In this document: positions 18,201-26,247 of the stretch, one piece after another | Numbering within the stretch: the first letter of the stretch is position 1 | Layout: each line of letters begins with the position of its first letter | Origin: an uncultured Akkermansia sp. | GTDB taxonomy: Bacteria > Verrucomicrobiota > Verrucomicrobiia > Verrucomicrobiales > Akkermansiaceae | Assembly (NCBI GenBank): GCA_900548895.1 | Contig: URLZ01000015.1 | Span: 1 to 53,035 of the forward strand | Reading direction: 5' to 3' | DNA length: 53,035 nucleotides | Position numbers and translations under genes: made by a program | Notes under the pieces: generated by a model | Database searches by the model: none | What the model saw: only the letters and a program-made list of their open reading frames with translations | What the model was told of the DNA's origin: nothing

Positions 18201-18907
18201 TTGGACTGTGCCTCAGCTTCTCCCTGCTCGGCGGCTCTGCGTAACCACCGCACGCCCTCCGCCGGATCTTTCGGCACATCGCCTCCTGTGAGATGGATGG
18301 CTCCGAGATAGATGGCTCCGAGATAGGCCTGAGCTTTCACGTTTCCCAGCTCGGCGGCCTTGCGGAGCCAAGGCATGAATTCAGCCGGGTCTTTCCCCTC
18401 GGCCAGAAGACAGAGGGCGACATGATTGATGGCCTGAGGATCTCCTTTCTCAGCAAGAGGCATGAGCAAGCGAAGAGCCTCTTCGTAAGACTGAGGAACC
18501 CCTTCTCCCAGCGCATAGCACTGACCCAAGCTCGATTGGGCCATAGGATTGCCCAGTTCGGCGGACTGCTTGAAATATCGGATGGCCTCCGTCAGGGATT
18601 GTTCAACGCCCCATCCCTCGTGGTAACAAACCCCCAGCATGTTGAGAGCGGAGGAGTCGTTCTGCGCTGCAGCTGCGCGCAGCCACCGCAGGGCCTGAGT
18701 CACATCGCGCGCCACCCCCTCGCCTTTGAGGTAGCAGCGGCCGAGTCGAGCTTGGGCCGCGGCGTCACCAGCCTCCGCGCGCGTCTGAAGATCGGGGATA
18801 TCCGCCGCCGTGACGGGCGGAATGTTGGCGGGATTCACATCGGCCGCGCCGGAAAGGAGAGGAAGCATGGCCGCAAGGGCCGCAAACGTATATCGAGAAA
18901 TGTTCAT
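15251..18907 (-). CDS. Giant secreted Sel1-repeat protein, 32 repeats
   Basis: 1218 residues. A signal peptide (hydrophobic stretch to about residue 20, cleavage near Gly-Ala-Ala) is followed by the same lead-in as its neighbour (DLQTRAEAGDAAAQARLGRC) and 32 Sel1-like repeats. The tail contains PPQE and FPGMP. Repeat 4 is short, repeat 5 has a 5-residue insertion, and repeats 18 and 27 are degenerate (lacking the usual Gly-Val-Glu-Lys turn). A block of several repeats has been duplicated inside the protein (repeats 9-11 and 13-16). By analogy with Sel1 proteins it is a solenoid scaffold; a signal peptide suggests the periplasm or cell surface. Its function in this organism is unknown. Confidence 0.9.
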   Translation of the reverse strand: MNISRYTFAALAAMLPLLSGAADVNPANIPPVTAADIPDLQTRAEAGDAAAQARLGRCYLKGEGVARDVTQALRWLRAAAAQNDSSALNMLGVCYHEGWGVEQSLTEAIRYFKQSAELGNPMAQSSLGQCYALGEGVPQSYEEALRLLMPLAEKGDPQAINHVALCLLAEGKDPAEFMPWLRKAAELGNVKAQAYLGAIYLGAIHLTGGDVPKDPAEGVRWLRRAAEQGEAEAQSNLGVCYIKGLGVEMDPAEAVRWFRKAAEQGYAEAQHDLSCCYHDGNGVKKDAAEAARWTRKAAEQGHAKAQYNLGVSYRDGNGVEKDSAEAVRWFRKAAEQGFAEAQHDLSSCYYEGNGVKKDAAEAARWLRKSAEQGYAKAQSKLGFMYHAGTGVEKDPAEAIRWIRQAAEQGYAEAQCNLGICYINGLGVEKDSTEAARWFRKAAEQGYAKAQYALGGCFLQGTGVEKDSAEAACWFRKAAEQGFAEAQYDLSCCYYEGNGVKKDAAEAARWTRKAAEQGHAGAQYNLGVYYFTGYGMEKDPEEAARWLRKSAEQGYAEAQSKLAFMYQTGTGVEKDPAEAIRWTRQAAEQGDAEAQYNLGICYINGFGVEKDSAEAVRWFRKAAEQGDASAQYNLGACYINGFGVEKDPTEAVRWLRKAADQGYAEAQNILDASGHTAEGSEANPAETLRRLREEAEKGNAEAQCNLGGCYLSGEGVEKDPAEAVRWLRKAAEQGYAAAQHNLGVCYDKGYGVEKNSAEAVRWFRRAAEQGYAPAQYNLGLSYKQGDGVEKDEAVAVRWIRKAAEQGFAEAQYSLGNCYYKGTGVEKDAAEAVRWSRKAADQGYAEAQYNLGVAYKEGDGVAKDEGEAVRWIRKAAEQGFVEAQRALGLCYREGIGVEEDAKESARWFRMAAEQGDAESQRVLGFYYSQGYGVEKDATATVSWTRKAAEQGDAEAQHNLGVCYHNGEGVEKNVEESQRWLRMAAAQGHTEAQNKLLAYEDAEDDGDPAAKIRRFRKAAEQGDAEAQYKLGGGYLLGYGVEKDEAEAVRWLRKAADQGHASAQCDLAVCYLEGMGVEKDEAEALRLLHKSAEQGHSDAMRNISACYLYSCGVEKDEAEAARWIRKAAQLGNVAAQRNLGLYYHMGIGVEKDPAEAVRWVRMAAEKGDAVAQYYLGYFYCNGLGVEADAATGFEWMSKAADQGYEPPQEPLEGVPPTFPGMP
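15308..18766 (-). repeat. Array of 32 Sel1-coding repeats
   Basis: Mostly 108-bp units. The DNA around 17401-17510 and 17841-17960 is nearly identical over more than 100 bases, and resembles 18041-18130, showing a higher-order duplication. Confidence 0.88.
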
Positions 18908-18966
18908 AGGTTGAGAATTGGTGGTGTGAGAGGCGAAGCTATCGCCGTCTAGCCATAACTATCCGT

Positions 18967-19009
18967 ATCGTACGCCACGGAAGGAGGGCCTGTCAAGTCG
19001 CATTCGTTA
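18967..19009 (-). promoter_or_regulatory. Promoter and upstream motif of the second Sel1 gene
   Basis: Minus strand: upstream box TAACGAAT (19002-19009), -35 TTGACA (18991-18996), 18-bp spacer, -10 TACGAT (18967-18972). The leader is about 53 nt. Confidence 0.75.
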
Positions 19010-19273
19010 TCTTTTGTGTCAGCATTGGGAAGCCGGAGCGATGAGAAACGCCCGCAGCCCGGCAAGGGCTGCAGTATACCCCTGTATGTCGAGGAAGCAG
19101 CCGGCCTTCGATGGCTGAGGCTTGCTCGCAAGTCTCTCAGCGAGTGTTTCATTAAACGCGCAGAGCAGGGGGAACATCACAATTTGTATCCTTTGCCCAT
19201 GCCCGGCTCGATCTCGATGCTCTTTGCCGCGGCAAGAGTGCTGCGGGCTCGCCCATCATGGCGTTTTTCCGGT

Positions 19274-19302
19274 TTGACAGAGGCGCCCATCGGGGCTATC
19301 AT
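19274..19302 (+). promoter_or_regulatory. Promoter of the secreted protein at 19361
   Basis: -35 TTGACA (19274-19279), 17-bp spacer, -10 TATCAT (19297-19302); leader about 52 nt. Confidence 0.75.
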
Positions 19303-19360
19303 CACGAAATGGTCAGAGGGCCGCCGCCCCGCCTTCTCAACATTTGCCTGCACCGCCATC

Positions 19361-20029
19361 ATGAAAACCCCGCTCATCATCATCGCCGCTTCGCTGGTCA
19401 GCCTTCCGCTGGCCGCAGACATCACCTTGCCCGGGCGCCGCGCCCCCAAACTGCCGCCCCTACCGCCCGATTGGACCGAAGAGGAAGAGCCCCCCGCCGC
19501 TCAGACGCCGGCGCCCACCGCACCCGGCGCGCTGATTTCTGCCGGGGCTGATGATCCCGCTGCGACGTCTCCCGGTGCACCCGCAGACCCCGCCGCAGGT
19601 GCAGTGCCTTCTGCCGGGCAATCCCCGGCCTCCGGCATCCCTGCCACCTCCGGCATCCCGGGCACATCCGCATTGCCGACGGCCGCAGATGCCGCCCAAG
19701 CCGCCACAGGCGCGGCAAGCCCCAAGCCCGCCCCGAATCCTCAGGATGAGGCTTTGGCGGAAGGACTCGACGAGATGACGGACATTCTCCGCTCGGTTCA
19801 CGATGCCGCATCGGCTGATGCCGCCGCCCTTGAGCTCACCGAGTGCGTACGAGAACACGGCCTCAACCGGCTTTCCGGGGCATCCCTGCCGCAGGCCATG
19901 CAAATGCTGAACAGTTCCGGCGCAGCGCCTGCATCGTTCCGCAACTATATGCAGGAGGTCCTCCGCGTGACGGCGGCCCGCTTCTACGGCTCAACCCTGC
20001 TACAACAGGTCCTCGGTGACATGAATTGA
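19361..20029 (+). CDS. Secreted protein with Pro/Ala/Gly-rich linker, unknown function
   Basis: 222 residues. The signal peptide has two polar residues, an Ile/Ala/Leu core and likely cleavage after Leu-Ala-Ala near residue 19. Then follow a Pro-rich acidic segment (LPPLPPDWTEEEEPP), a long Ala/Pro/Gly/Ser linker (about 50-130) and a compact, mainly helical C-terminal part (about 135-222, LDEMTDILRSVHDAASADAA onward). I recognise no family. The frame is open upstream to 19016, but the promoter and signal peptide place the start at the ATG 19361-19363. It is closed by an excellent terminator and is a single-gene unit. Confidence 0.75.
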   Translation: MKTPLIIIAASLVSLPLAADITLPGRRAPKLPPLPPDWTEEEEPPAAQTPAPTAPGALISAGADDPAATSPGAPADPAAGAVPSAGQSPASGIPATSGIPGTSALPTAADAAQAATGAASPKPAPNPQDEALAEGLDEMTDILRSVHDAASADAAALELTECVREHGLNRLSGASLPQAMQMLNSSGAAPASFRNYMQEVLRVTAARFYGSTLLQQVLGDMN

Positions 20030-20092
20030 GGCCATCGCGCCGCAACTTGCCCTCCGCACGCCCGCGCTCGCTGCGGCCGATGCGAATGCCGT

Positions 20093-20125
20093 CGCCGCCG
20101 CTCGCAAGCGCGGCGGCGTTTTTTT
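20093..20125 (+). terminator. Intrinsic terminator of the 19361 gene
   Basis: Perfect 9-bp stem CGCCGCCGC / GCGGCGGCG with an 8-nt loop, followed by seven T. Confidence 0.9.
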
Positions 20126-20210
20126 GTCCCCTGTCGCAGCGCTTCGGGCAACTTTGGACCGGGCTGAGCTCGGAGGGACGGCGCCGATCTGCCGCAGGGT
20201 GGGGACTCTG

Positions 20211-20249
20211 AAAACAAAATCGCCCGCTTGCACGGAGCAAGCGGGCGAT
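20211..20249 (-). terminator. Intrinsic terminator of pckG
   Basis: Perfect 13-bp stem ATCGCCCGCTTGC / GCAAGCGGGCGAT with a 5-nt loop, then TTTGTTTT on the minus strand, about 22 nt past the stop codon. Confidence 0.92.
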
Positions 20250-20271
20250 GAAATGAGGATGGGTGCGTTCT

Positions 20272-22116
20272 TTAGTTGAACTTGGCGATGAGAGCCTGGC
20301 GCTGAGCTTCGAGCTCGGCGGGCAGCTTGTCGCCGACCATGTTGAAGAGCTCGGTCTGAGACTCAAGCTCAGCCTTCCACTCAGAGGCGGAGAGGTGCAT
20401 GTTGTCGTTGAACTGCTCCTCGGTGTAGTCGAGACCCGTGAGGTCGAGCTCGCTGTACTTCGGAGAAACGCCCAGAGCGGTCTCCTGACCCTCGACCTCG
20501 CCGTGGCAGCGGCGCAGCACCCAGTCGAGCACGCGCATGTTGTCACCGAAGCCCGGCCAGATGAAGTGACCGTCCTTGTCCTTGCGGAACCAGTTAACGT
20601 TGAAGATCTTGGGCAGCTTGCAAGCGCAGGTCTTCTTGCCCATATCCAGCCAATGCTGCCAGTAGTCACCGACGTTGTAGCCGATGAAGGGCTTCATAGC
20701 CATCGGGTCGCGGCGCACCTGGCCGATCTGGCCGAAGGCGGCAGCCGTCATCTCGGAGCCCATCGTGGCACCGACGTACACGCCGTGATTCCAATCGCGG
20801 GACTGGAAGACGAGCGGCATCGTGGTGGCGCGGCGGCCGCCGAAGAGGAAGGCGCTGATGGAGACACCCTCGGGGTTGTAGTACTCCGGATCCAGCGTCG
20901 GGCACTGGCAGGCCGGGGCGGTGAAGCGGCTGTTGGGGTGAGCGCACTTGCGGCCGCAGTCCGGCGTCCAGTCGTTGCCCTGCCAGTCGATGGCGTGTGC
21001 CGGCGGCTCGCCGTCCATGCCTTCCCACCAGACGTCACCATCGTCCGTCAGACCCACGTTCGTGAAGATGACGTTCTTCTTGATCGTGTCCATGGCGATG
21101 GGGTTCGTCTTGTAGGAGGTGCCGGGAGCCACGCCGAAGTAGCCGTTCTCGGGGTTGATGGCGTGGAAGGTGCCGTCTTCATGCGGCCAGATCCAAGCGA
21201 TATCGTCGCCGATGATGCTGGTCTTCCAGCCCTTCTCGCGGAAGGCGGGGGGAGGAACGAGCATGGCCAGGTTCGTCTTGCCGCAGGCGGACGGGAAGGC
21301 GCCCGTCACATAGGACTTGCGGCCGTTCGGATCCGTGATGCCGAGGATGAGCATGTGCTCAGCCATCCAGCCATTCTTGCGGGCGATCGTCGTGGCGATG
21401 CGCAGAGCAAGGCACTTCTTGCCGAGCAGAGCGTTACCACCGTAACCGGAACCGTAGGAGATGATCTCGCCGGTCTCGGGGAAGTGGCAGATGTACTTCT
21501 CCTCGTTGTTGCAGGGCCAAGTCACATCTTCCTGACCGGGCTCAAGCGGAGCACCGACGGAGTGCAGGCAGGGAACGAAGTCGCCGTAGCCGTCGCGCTT
21601 CGGGTTGCCGCCGCCCTGAGTCTCCTCCTCCAGGCGCTTGAGGACCTTCTCGCCCATGATGGTCATGATGCGCATGTTGGTCACAACGTAAGCGGAGTCG
21701 GTGATCTCAATACCGATCTTGGCAAGGGGGGAGTCAAGCGGGCCCATGCAGAAGGGAATCACGTACATGGTGCGGCCCTTCATGCAGCCGTCGAGGAACT
21801 TGTTGAGGATGGCCTTCATCTCGGCCGGGGCCTTCCAGTTGTTGGTGGGGCCGGCGTCCTCCTGCTTCTCCGAGCAGATGAACGTACGCTCCTCCACACG
21901 GGCAACGTCGGAAGGAGTGGAACGAGCCAGGAAGCAGCCGGGGCGTTTCTCCGGGTTCAGGCGGATGTAGGTGCCTTTCTCAACCAGCATGTCACAAAGC
22001 TGGGTGTTCTCTTCCTCGGAACCGTCGCACCAGTAGACGGAATCGGGTTTGCAGAGCTGGCGGACTTGCTCCACCCACTCAGCAGCCTTCTTGTGAGTAG
22101 TACCAGTGATTTTCAT
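20272..22116 (-). CDS. pckG: Phosphoenolpyruvate carboxykinase (GTP)
   Basis: 614 residues, the usual length for the GTP-dependent enzyme. It catalyses oxaloacetate + GTP = PEP + CO2 + GDP in gluconeogenesis, or the reverse for anaerobic CO2 fixation during succinate fermentation. Motifs: [14 protein letters not shown] (kinase-1 P-loop with the reactive Cys, about residues 271-284), GDDIAWI (kinase-2), and [14 protein letters not shown] toward the C-terminus. It is single-gene, divergent from the nucleotidyltransferase operon. The ATG at 22114-22116 is preceded by a short leader without Shine-Dalgarno. Confidence 0.96.
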   Translation of the reverse strand: MKITGTTHKKAAEWVEQVRQLCKPDSVYWCDGSEEENTQLCDMLVEKGTYIRLNPEKRPGCFLARSTPSDVARVEERTFICSEKQEDAGPTNNWKAPAEMKAILNKFLDGCMKGRTMYVIPFCMGPLDSPLAKIGIEITDSAYVVTNMRIMTIMGEKVLKRLEEETQGGGNPKRDGYGDFVPCLHSVGAPLEPGQEDVTWPCNNEEKYICHFPETGEIISYGSGYGGNALLGKKCLALRIATTIARKNGWMAEHMLILGITDPNGRKSYVTGAFPSACGKTNLAMLVPPPAFREKGWKTSIIGDDIAWIWPHEDGTFHAINPENGYFGVAPGTSYKTNPIAMDTIKKNVIFTNVGLTDDGDVWWEGMDGEPPAHAIDWQGNDWTPDCGRKCAHPNSRFTAPACQCPTLDPEYYNPEGVSISAFLFGGRRATTMPLVFQSRDWNHGVYVGATMGSEMTAAAFGQIGQVRRDPMAMKPFIGYNVGDYWQHWLDMGKKTCACKLPKIFNVNWFRKDKDGHFIWPGFGDNMRVLDWVLRRCHGEVEGQETALGVSPKYSELDLTGLDYTEEQFNDNMHLSASEWKAELESQTELFNMVGDKLPAELEAQRQALIAKFN

Positions 22117-22125
22117 GGTGCTCGT

Positions 22126-22154
22126 AGGTTAGCATGTTTCCCGTCGACTTGCAA
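22126..22154 (-). promoter_or_regulatory. Possible pckG promoter close to the start codon
   Basis: Minus strand: -35 TTGCAA (22149-22154), 17-bp spacer, weak -10 TAACCT (22126-22131), which ends 9 nt before the ATG. The mRNA leader would be only about 2-3 nt. An alternative -10 CATGCT with TTGAGT further upstream gives a leader of about 10 nt. Confidence 0.45.
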
Positions 22155-22622
22155 CTCAAAATTCAGCCATTCGGCCCCGAAAGCGCATTTTTTCGCGACT
22201 CGCCGTCCGTTGCTCGCGGCGGCGTTGCGCAGCTCCCGGCTCGCAGGCCGCGCTGCATGAGGCGACAAGGGCAGCGCAGCCCCTCCGTGTCTGTTTTTTT
22301 GCTGTGCTGAGATGTTTTTTTAGAGTGCCGAGCGAAGGGCGGCCTCCGGGCTCATTCACGCCACTTGTGGCGCACCCCGAGCCTTCGGCTCCGCACCCTT
22401 GGCTCCGCGCTCCGTGCGGGTTCTTCGGCAGTTTGCTCCCTATCGTTTCTGCGCGTCGCGCGGGGCGCCGGGCGCTCGCCCCCTGCGTAAGCGAATCGTC
22501 GCGGCAGGGGGTGGCGCATCGGAACAGCGAGTTTGGTGTATCGGCGGCGAGTTTTGCCCGTCTGTTCGGCGGGTTTGGCCTCCGCTGCTGCGGCGTTGAT
22601 GGGGAAGGCGGTGAATTCCTGC

Positions 22623-22651
22623 TTGCCAAATGATAGGGGAAGGGATACAAT
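22623..22651 (+). promoter_or_regulatory. Promoter of the nucleotidyltransferase-kinase operon
   Basis: -35 TTGCCA (22623-22628), 17-bp spacer, -10 TACAAT (22646-22651). Leader about 54 nt to the ATG at 22712. Confidence 0.75.
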
Positions 22652-22711
22652 ACCCTCGTGCGGACAGTGCTGGCACTGCGCCGTGCACCTGAAGCATCTC
22701 TATCAGACATT

Positions 22712-23620
22712 ATGAAACCGACACTCCTTGTTCTCGCAGCAGGTATGGGCAGCCGCTACGGCGGCCTCAAGCAGCTTGACCCCATGGGCCCCAACGGCGA
22801 AGTTATCCTTGATTACTCTGTCTATGACGCCATTCGCGCGGGCTTCGGCAAGGTCGTCTTCATCATCCGCAAGGATTTCGAGGAGGCCTTCAAGAGCCAG
22901 GTGGGCGCTCGCTTCGCCGGCAAGATTGAGGTGGATTACGCCTTCCAGTGCCTCGACGATCTGCCCGAGGGCTTCAGTGTTCCCGAGGGTCGCGTCAAGC
23001 CCTGGGGCACGGCTCACGCCCTGCTGGCGGCCCGCGACATTGTCAAGGAGCCCTTCGGCGTGGTGAATGCCGACGACTTCTACGGCGCCGATGCCTTCGC
23101 GAAGGCGGCCGAGTTCCTCACCGCCGAGCCCGCTGCCGACGGCAAGGAGCACTACGGGATGATCGGCTACCCGCTCAAGAATACGCTCAGCGATCACGGC
23201 GACGTGAACCGCGGCATCTGCGGCATCAAGGACGGCTACCTCGACAGCGTTGAGGAGTTCACCAAGATCATGAAGGAAGCCGACGGTGTCTGCCGCGGCG
23301 ACAGCCTCTCCGGCGAGCGCAAGGAGGTCAATCCCGAGGAGCTCGTCTCGATGAACTTCTGGGTCTTCCCGGCCTCGTTCATCGGTCAGATCAAGGATCA
23401 CTTCACCCGCTTCCTCCAGGCCCACGGCAAGGAGATCAAGAGCGAGTGCTACATCCCCACGGTGGTCGATGAGCTCATCCACAACGGCAAGGCCGATTGC
23501 CGCGTGATCAAGACGACGGCCACCTGGCTCGGCGTGACCTACCCCAGCGACAAGCCCGCGGTGGTGGAGAGCATCGCCAAGCTCGTGGCTGACGGCGTCT
23601 ACCCCGCCAAACTCGGTTAA
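22712..23620 (+). CDS. Sugar-1-phosphate nucleotidyltransferase
   Basis: 302 residues. The N-terminal Rossmann-like NTP_transferase fold is clear: LVLAAGMGSRYGGLKQLDP (nucleotide-binding loop), a central WGTAHALLAARD and VVNADDFYGADA, the metal-binding Asp pair. These enzymes make NDP-sugars from sugar-1-phosphates and NTP. Only 12 bp separate it from an N-acetylhexosamine-1-kinase-like gene, so its likely substrate is GlcNAc- or GalNAc-1-phosphate, giving UDP-HexNAc (inference). The start is the ATG at 22712; an upstream in-frame Met at 22658 lies directly after the promoter but reads poor protein sequence. No Shine-Dalgarno. Confidence 0.85.
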   Translation: MKPTLLVLAAGMGSRYGGLKQLDPMGPNGEVILDYSVYDAIRAGFGKVVFIIRKDFEEAFKSQVGARFAGKIEVDYAFQCLDDLPEGFSVPEGRVKPWGTAHALLAARDIVKEPFGVVNADDFYGADAFAKAAEFLTAEPAADGKEHYGMIGYPLKNTLSDHGDVNRGICGIKDGYLDSVEEFTKIMKEADGVCRGDSLSGERKEVNPEELVSMNFWVFPASFIGQIKDHFTRFLQAHGKEIKSECYIPTVVDELIHNGKADCRVIKTTATWLGVTYPSDKPAVVESIAKLVADGVYPAKLG

Positions 23621-23632
23621 GCCTGCGCCGCC

Positions 23633-24724
23633 ATGTACGATATCCGACACATCGCCGGGCTCTTTGACCTGCGCGCGGACTATGTGTTTGGCGCCCCCTA
23701 TGGCTCCGGGCACATCAATGACACCTTCCGCATCGAGGTCGATCAGGCCGGCATTCGCACGCGCTTCATTCTGCAGCGCGTCAACAGCAACGTCTTCAAA
23801 CAGCCCATTCCGCTCATGGAGAACGTCAAGCGCGTCACCGACGAGGCGCTTCGCGTGCTGCTGGCCGAGGGCTGCAAGGAGGCATACCGCCGCACGCTCA
23901 CCATCATCCCCGCAAAGGACGGCAAGCCCTACGCGCAGGATGAGGAGGGCAACGTCTGGCGCGTCTATCCCTTCATCGAGCGCGCCCGCACCTACGACAT
24001 GATCGAGAACCCCGGGCAGTGCATCGAGGTGGCTCGCGCTTTCGGCAACTTCCAGAAGCTCGGCGCGAACCTGCCGGGTGAGCCTCTCTTTGAGACGATT
24101 CCCGACTTCCACAACACGACGAAGCGCTTCCGCAATTTCCAGAACGCGATTGCGACGGATCCCCTGGGCCGCGCCAAGAGCGTGCAGAAGGAGATTGACT
24201 GGTTCCTCGCCCGCGAGGCGGACTGCCACAAGGTGGTCAACTACCTCGCCAGCGGCGAGCTGCCCCTGCGCGTGACGCACAATGACACCAAGCTCAACAA
24301 CGTGATGCTCGACGACGTCACGGGCGGGGGCGTCTGCGTCATCGACCTCGACACCACGATGCCCGGCTCGTCCCTCTACGACTTCGGCGACATGATTCGC
24401 ACGTCGACCTCGCCCGCCGCGGAGGATGAGAAGGACATCTCGAAGGTGACGATGCGCATGGAGTACTTCGAGGCCCTCGCCAAGGGGTACTGCGAGGCTG
24501 CCACTTTCCTCACGCCGCTGGAGAAGAGCCTGCTTCCCTTCTCGGGCAAGCTGCTCACCATGGAGTGCGGCATGCGCTTCCTGACGGACTATCTCGAGGG
24601 CGACACCTACTTCAAGATCAAGCGCCCCGAGCACAACTTGGATCGCACGCGCACGCAGATGGCGCTCGTCGAGTCCATCGAGGCTCAGATGGATGCGATG
24701 ATGCGCGTCGTCGAGCAGTACTGA
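23633..24724 (+). CDS. nahK: N-acetylhexosamine 1-kinase-like kinase (NahK/LnpB family)
   Basis: 363 residues of the aminoglycoside-phosphotransferase fold. The glycine-rich loop is PYGSGHINDTF; the catalytic loop is LRVTHNDTKLNNVM (about residues 212-223); the metal DFG-like motif is VIDLDTTMPGSSLYDFGD. The C-terminal stretch FSGKLLTMECGMRFLTDYLEGD closely matches what I recall of Bifidobacterium longum NahK. That enzyme phosphorylates GlcNAc or GalNAc at C1 in the lacto-N-biose/galacto-N-biose pathway. With the upstream nucleotidyltransferase this would convert free amino sugars, for example from mucin, into UDP-sugars. The exact substrate remains to be shown. Confidence 0.8.
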   Translation: MYDIRHIAGLFDLRADYVFGAPYGSGHINDTFRIEVDQAGIRTRFILQRVNSNVFKQPIPLMENVKRVTDEALRVLLAEGCKEAYRRTLTIIPAKDGKPYAQDEEGNVWRVYPFIERARTYDMIENPGQCIEVARAFGNFQKLGANLPGEPLFETIPDFHNTTKRFRNFQNAIATDPLGRAKSVQKEIDWFLAREADCHKVVNYLASGELPLRVTHNDTKLNNVMLDDVTGGGVCVIDLDTTMPGSSLYDFGDMIRTSTSPAAEDEKDISKVTMRMEYFEALAKGYCEAATFLTPLEKSLLPFSGKLLTMECGMRFLTDYLEGDTYFKIKRPEHNLDRTRTQMALVESIEAQMDAMMRVVEQY

Positions 24725-25241
24725 TCGACCAGCGCTTTCCCCCGCCCCTGCGGCGCAGGGGAGGGAAGCGAAACACAAGCCCCCCGGTCGCCTCGGACGG
24801 CCGGGGGGGGTGTTGCGTCAGGCCGGCAGCCTTGCACTGGGGCAGGGGGGAGGGCGGGGGGCTCATGTCCCTCACGTCCTGCTGCGGGCACCAAGGCTGC
24901 GCGCCGCAGAGGAGGGCTCCGGCTTCGCGGACCACTTCCCGGCTCGGACGCGCGAGCGCGGGTCGAGCCCGCGTCGAAAGGGCCGGGCTGTTAAAGATCG
25001 GTGGCTGCGGGGCAGGAGCGTCGAGCGCCGGAGGTTCAGGGCGCTCGGAGAGTTGAATGGCCCGCTGCTCGCCGGGCAGTGTTGACGCGCGGGTCGGTGC
25101 GTTTGGGAACGTCGCGCCCGCCGGGTCAACGCCGTCAACGATCAGACCACGAGTTCCCGTTGGGGGCACTCGGGGGCCGGATCAAAGGCGGGGCGCACCG
25201 GAACCGGGCCCCGTATGGAAGAGTCGGGCTCTGATGTCAGC
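24725..25241. other. Gap between nahK-like gene and queA
   Basis: A GC-rich region without a supported gene. It holds the hairpin at 24780-24808. A few tRNA-arm-like strings (such as GCGGGTCGAGCCCGC near 24960) do not assemble into a cloverleaf. Close to queA there is a weak GC hairpin (about 25190-25215). Confidence 0.45.
24780..24808 (+). terminator. GC hairpin after the nahK-like gene
   Basis: Stem CCCCCCGG / CCGGGGGG with a 13-nt loop about 55 nt past the stop codon; only a weak T-rich tail (TGTTGCGT). Confidence 0.55.
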
Positions 25242-26219
25242 TCAGAGGATGAGCATGCAGTCTCCGTAGGAGAAGAAGCGGTAGCGGCGCTCGACGGCCT
25301 GACGGTAGGCCTCCATGATGAGCTCCTTGCCGGCGAAGGCGCAGACGAGCATGATGAGCGTGCTCTGCGGCAGGTGGAAGTTCGTCAGCAGGGCATCCGT
25401 CACCTTGTACTCGTAGCCCGGGTAAATGAAGATGTCCGTCTCGCCCGGGCCCGTGCGCAGCGGGCGCCCGTAGCGCGTCGCCAGCGTCTCCATCACGCGC
25501 ACACTCGTCGTACCGACAGCGATGACGCGCTGCGCCTCTTCAATCGCCTGCGAGGTCTCGGGGCTCATGAAGAAACTCTCCGTGTGCATGTGGTGATCTT
25601 CAATATTCTCCGCCTTCACGGGGCGGAAGGTGCCCACGCCCACGTGCAGCGTCACGAAGCGATGCGGCACCTTCTCGAGAATTTCGGGCGTGAAATGCAG
25701 CCCCGCCGTCGGCGCCGCAATGGCCCCTTCGTGGTGGGCGTAAACCGTTTGGTAGCGCTCCTTGTCGCTCGGATCGCTCTCGCGGTTCATGTAGTGGGGC
25801 AGGGCAAGGCGGCCGTAGCGCTCCTCATCCACCGGGCGATCCCAGCGGATGTAGCGGTAACCTTCCTCATCGATGCTCTCCACCGTGCCCGTGGCTTCGC
25901 CGACCTGCACCGTGCGCCCGATCTTCATCTTTTTGCCCGGGCGCACCATGCACTTCCAGAGCAGCTCGTGCGACAGCCCGGCGCGCACCAACTCGATGCC
26001 GCCGTCGTTGCTGAAGTAGCGCGCCGGCACCACCTTCGTGTCGTTCATGACGAAGAGGTCTCCCGGGCGCACGTACTCGAGGATGTCGTGAAAGTGCCGG
26101 TGCTCAATGAGCCCGCTGTCGCGGTGCACCACCAGCATGCGCGAGGCCGCGCGGTCGGGCAAGGGGCGATCCGCAATCAGCTCGGCGGGCAGCTCGTAGT
26201 CAAAGTCAATCGTTCGCAC
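25242..26219 (-). CDS. queA: S-adenosylmethionine:tRNA ribosyltransferase-isomerase QueA
   Basis: 325 residues. QueA moves the ribosyl group of SAM onto preQ1-tRNA to give epoxyqueuosine at the wobble position. The family start (R-x-x-DFDYELP) is seen as RTIDFDYELPAELIA. The signature DTKVVPAR is near residue 65 and GAIAAPTAGLHFTPEIL near 170; PQSTLIMLVCAFAG is near the end. The GTG at 26217-26219 matches the family start exactly, while the open frame upstream overlaps gltX. gltX ends 28 nt upstream on the same strand, so the two form an operon. Both concern tRNA. Confidence 0.93.
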   Translation of the reverse strand: MRTIDFDYELPAELIADRPLPDRAASRMLVVHRDSGLIEHRHFHDILEYVRPGDLFVMNDTKVVPARYFSNDGGIELVRAGLSHELLWKCMVRPGKKMKIGRTVQVGEATGTVESIDEEGYRYIRWDRPVDEERYGRLALPHYMNRESDPSDKERYQTVYAHHEGAIAAPTAGLHFTPEILEKVPHRFVTLHVGVGTFRPVKAENIEDHHMHTESFFMSPETSQAIEEAQRVIAVGTTSVRVMETLATRYGRPLRTGPGETDIFIYPGYEYKVTDALLTNFHLPQSTLIMLVCAFAGKELIMEAYRQAVERRYRFFSYGDCMLIL

Positions 26220-26247
26220 AGTCGTCAGAGGTCGCGTGAAAACCGAC

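Larger units (their letters stand above)
18908..19360. other. Divergent gap between second Sel1 gene and a secreted protein gene
   Basis: Contains the minus-strand Sel1 promoter (18967-19009 with its motif) and the plus-strand promoter at 19274-19302. I see no gene in the roughly 260 bases between them. Confidence 0.55.
22117..22711. other. Divergent regulatory gap between pckG and nucleotidyltransferase
   Basis: Nearly 600 bases without a supported gene. Both edges have promoters (22126-22154 minus, 22623-22651 plus). The middle has two T7 runs (about 22290-22321) and a cluster of small hairpins near 22356-22420 (GCCACTTGTGGC, GAGCCTTCGGCTC, and a GCAC...GTGC pair). A small RNA is possible but not demonstrated. 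Confidence 0.5.

Noticed and set aside
11478..18907. CRISPR or other DNA repeat element at 11.5-18.9 kb
   Set aside because: The 108-bp periodicity is fully explained by the 36-residue Sel1 repeats of two open reading frames.
24940..24985. Possible tRNA T-arm-like sequence
   Set aside because: The surrounding bases do not form a cloverleaf with anticodon and acceptor stems.
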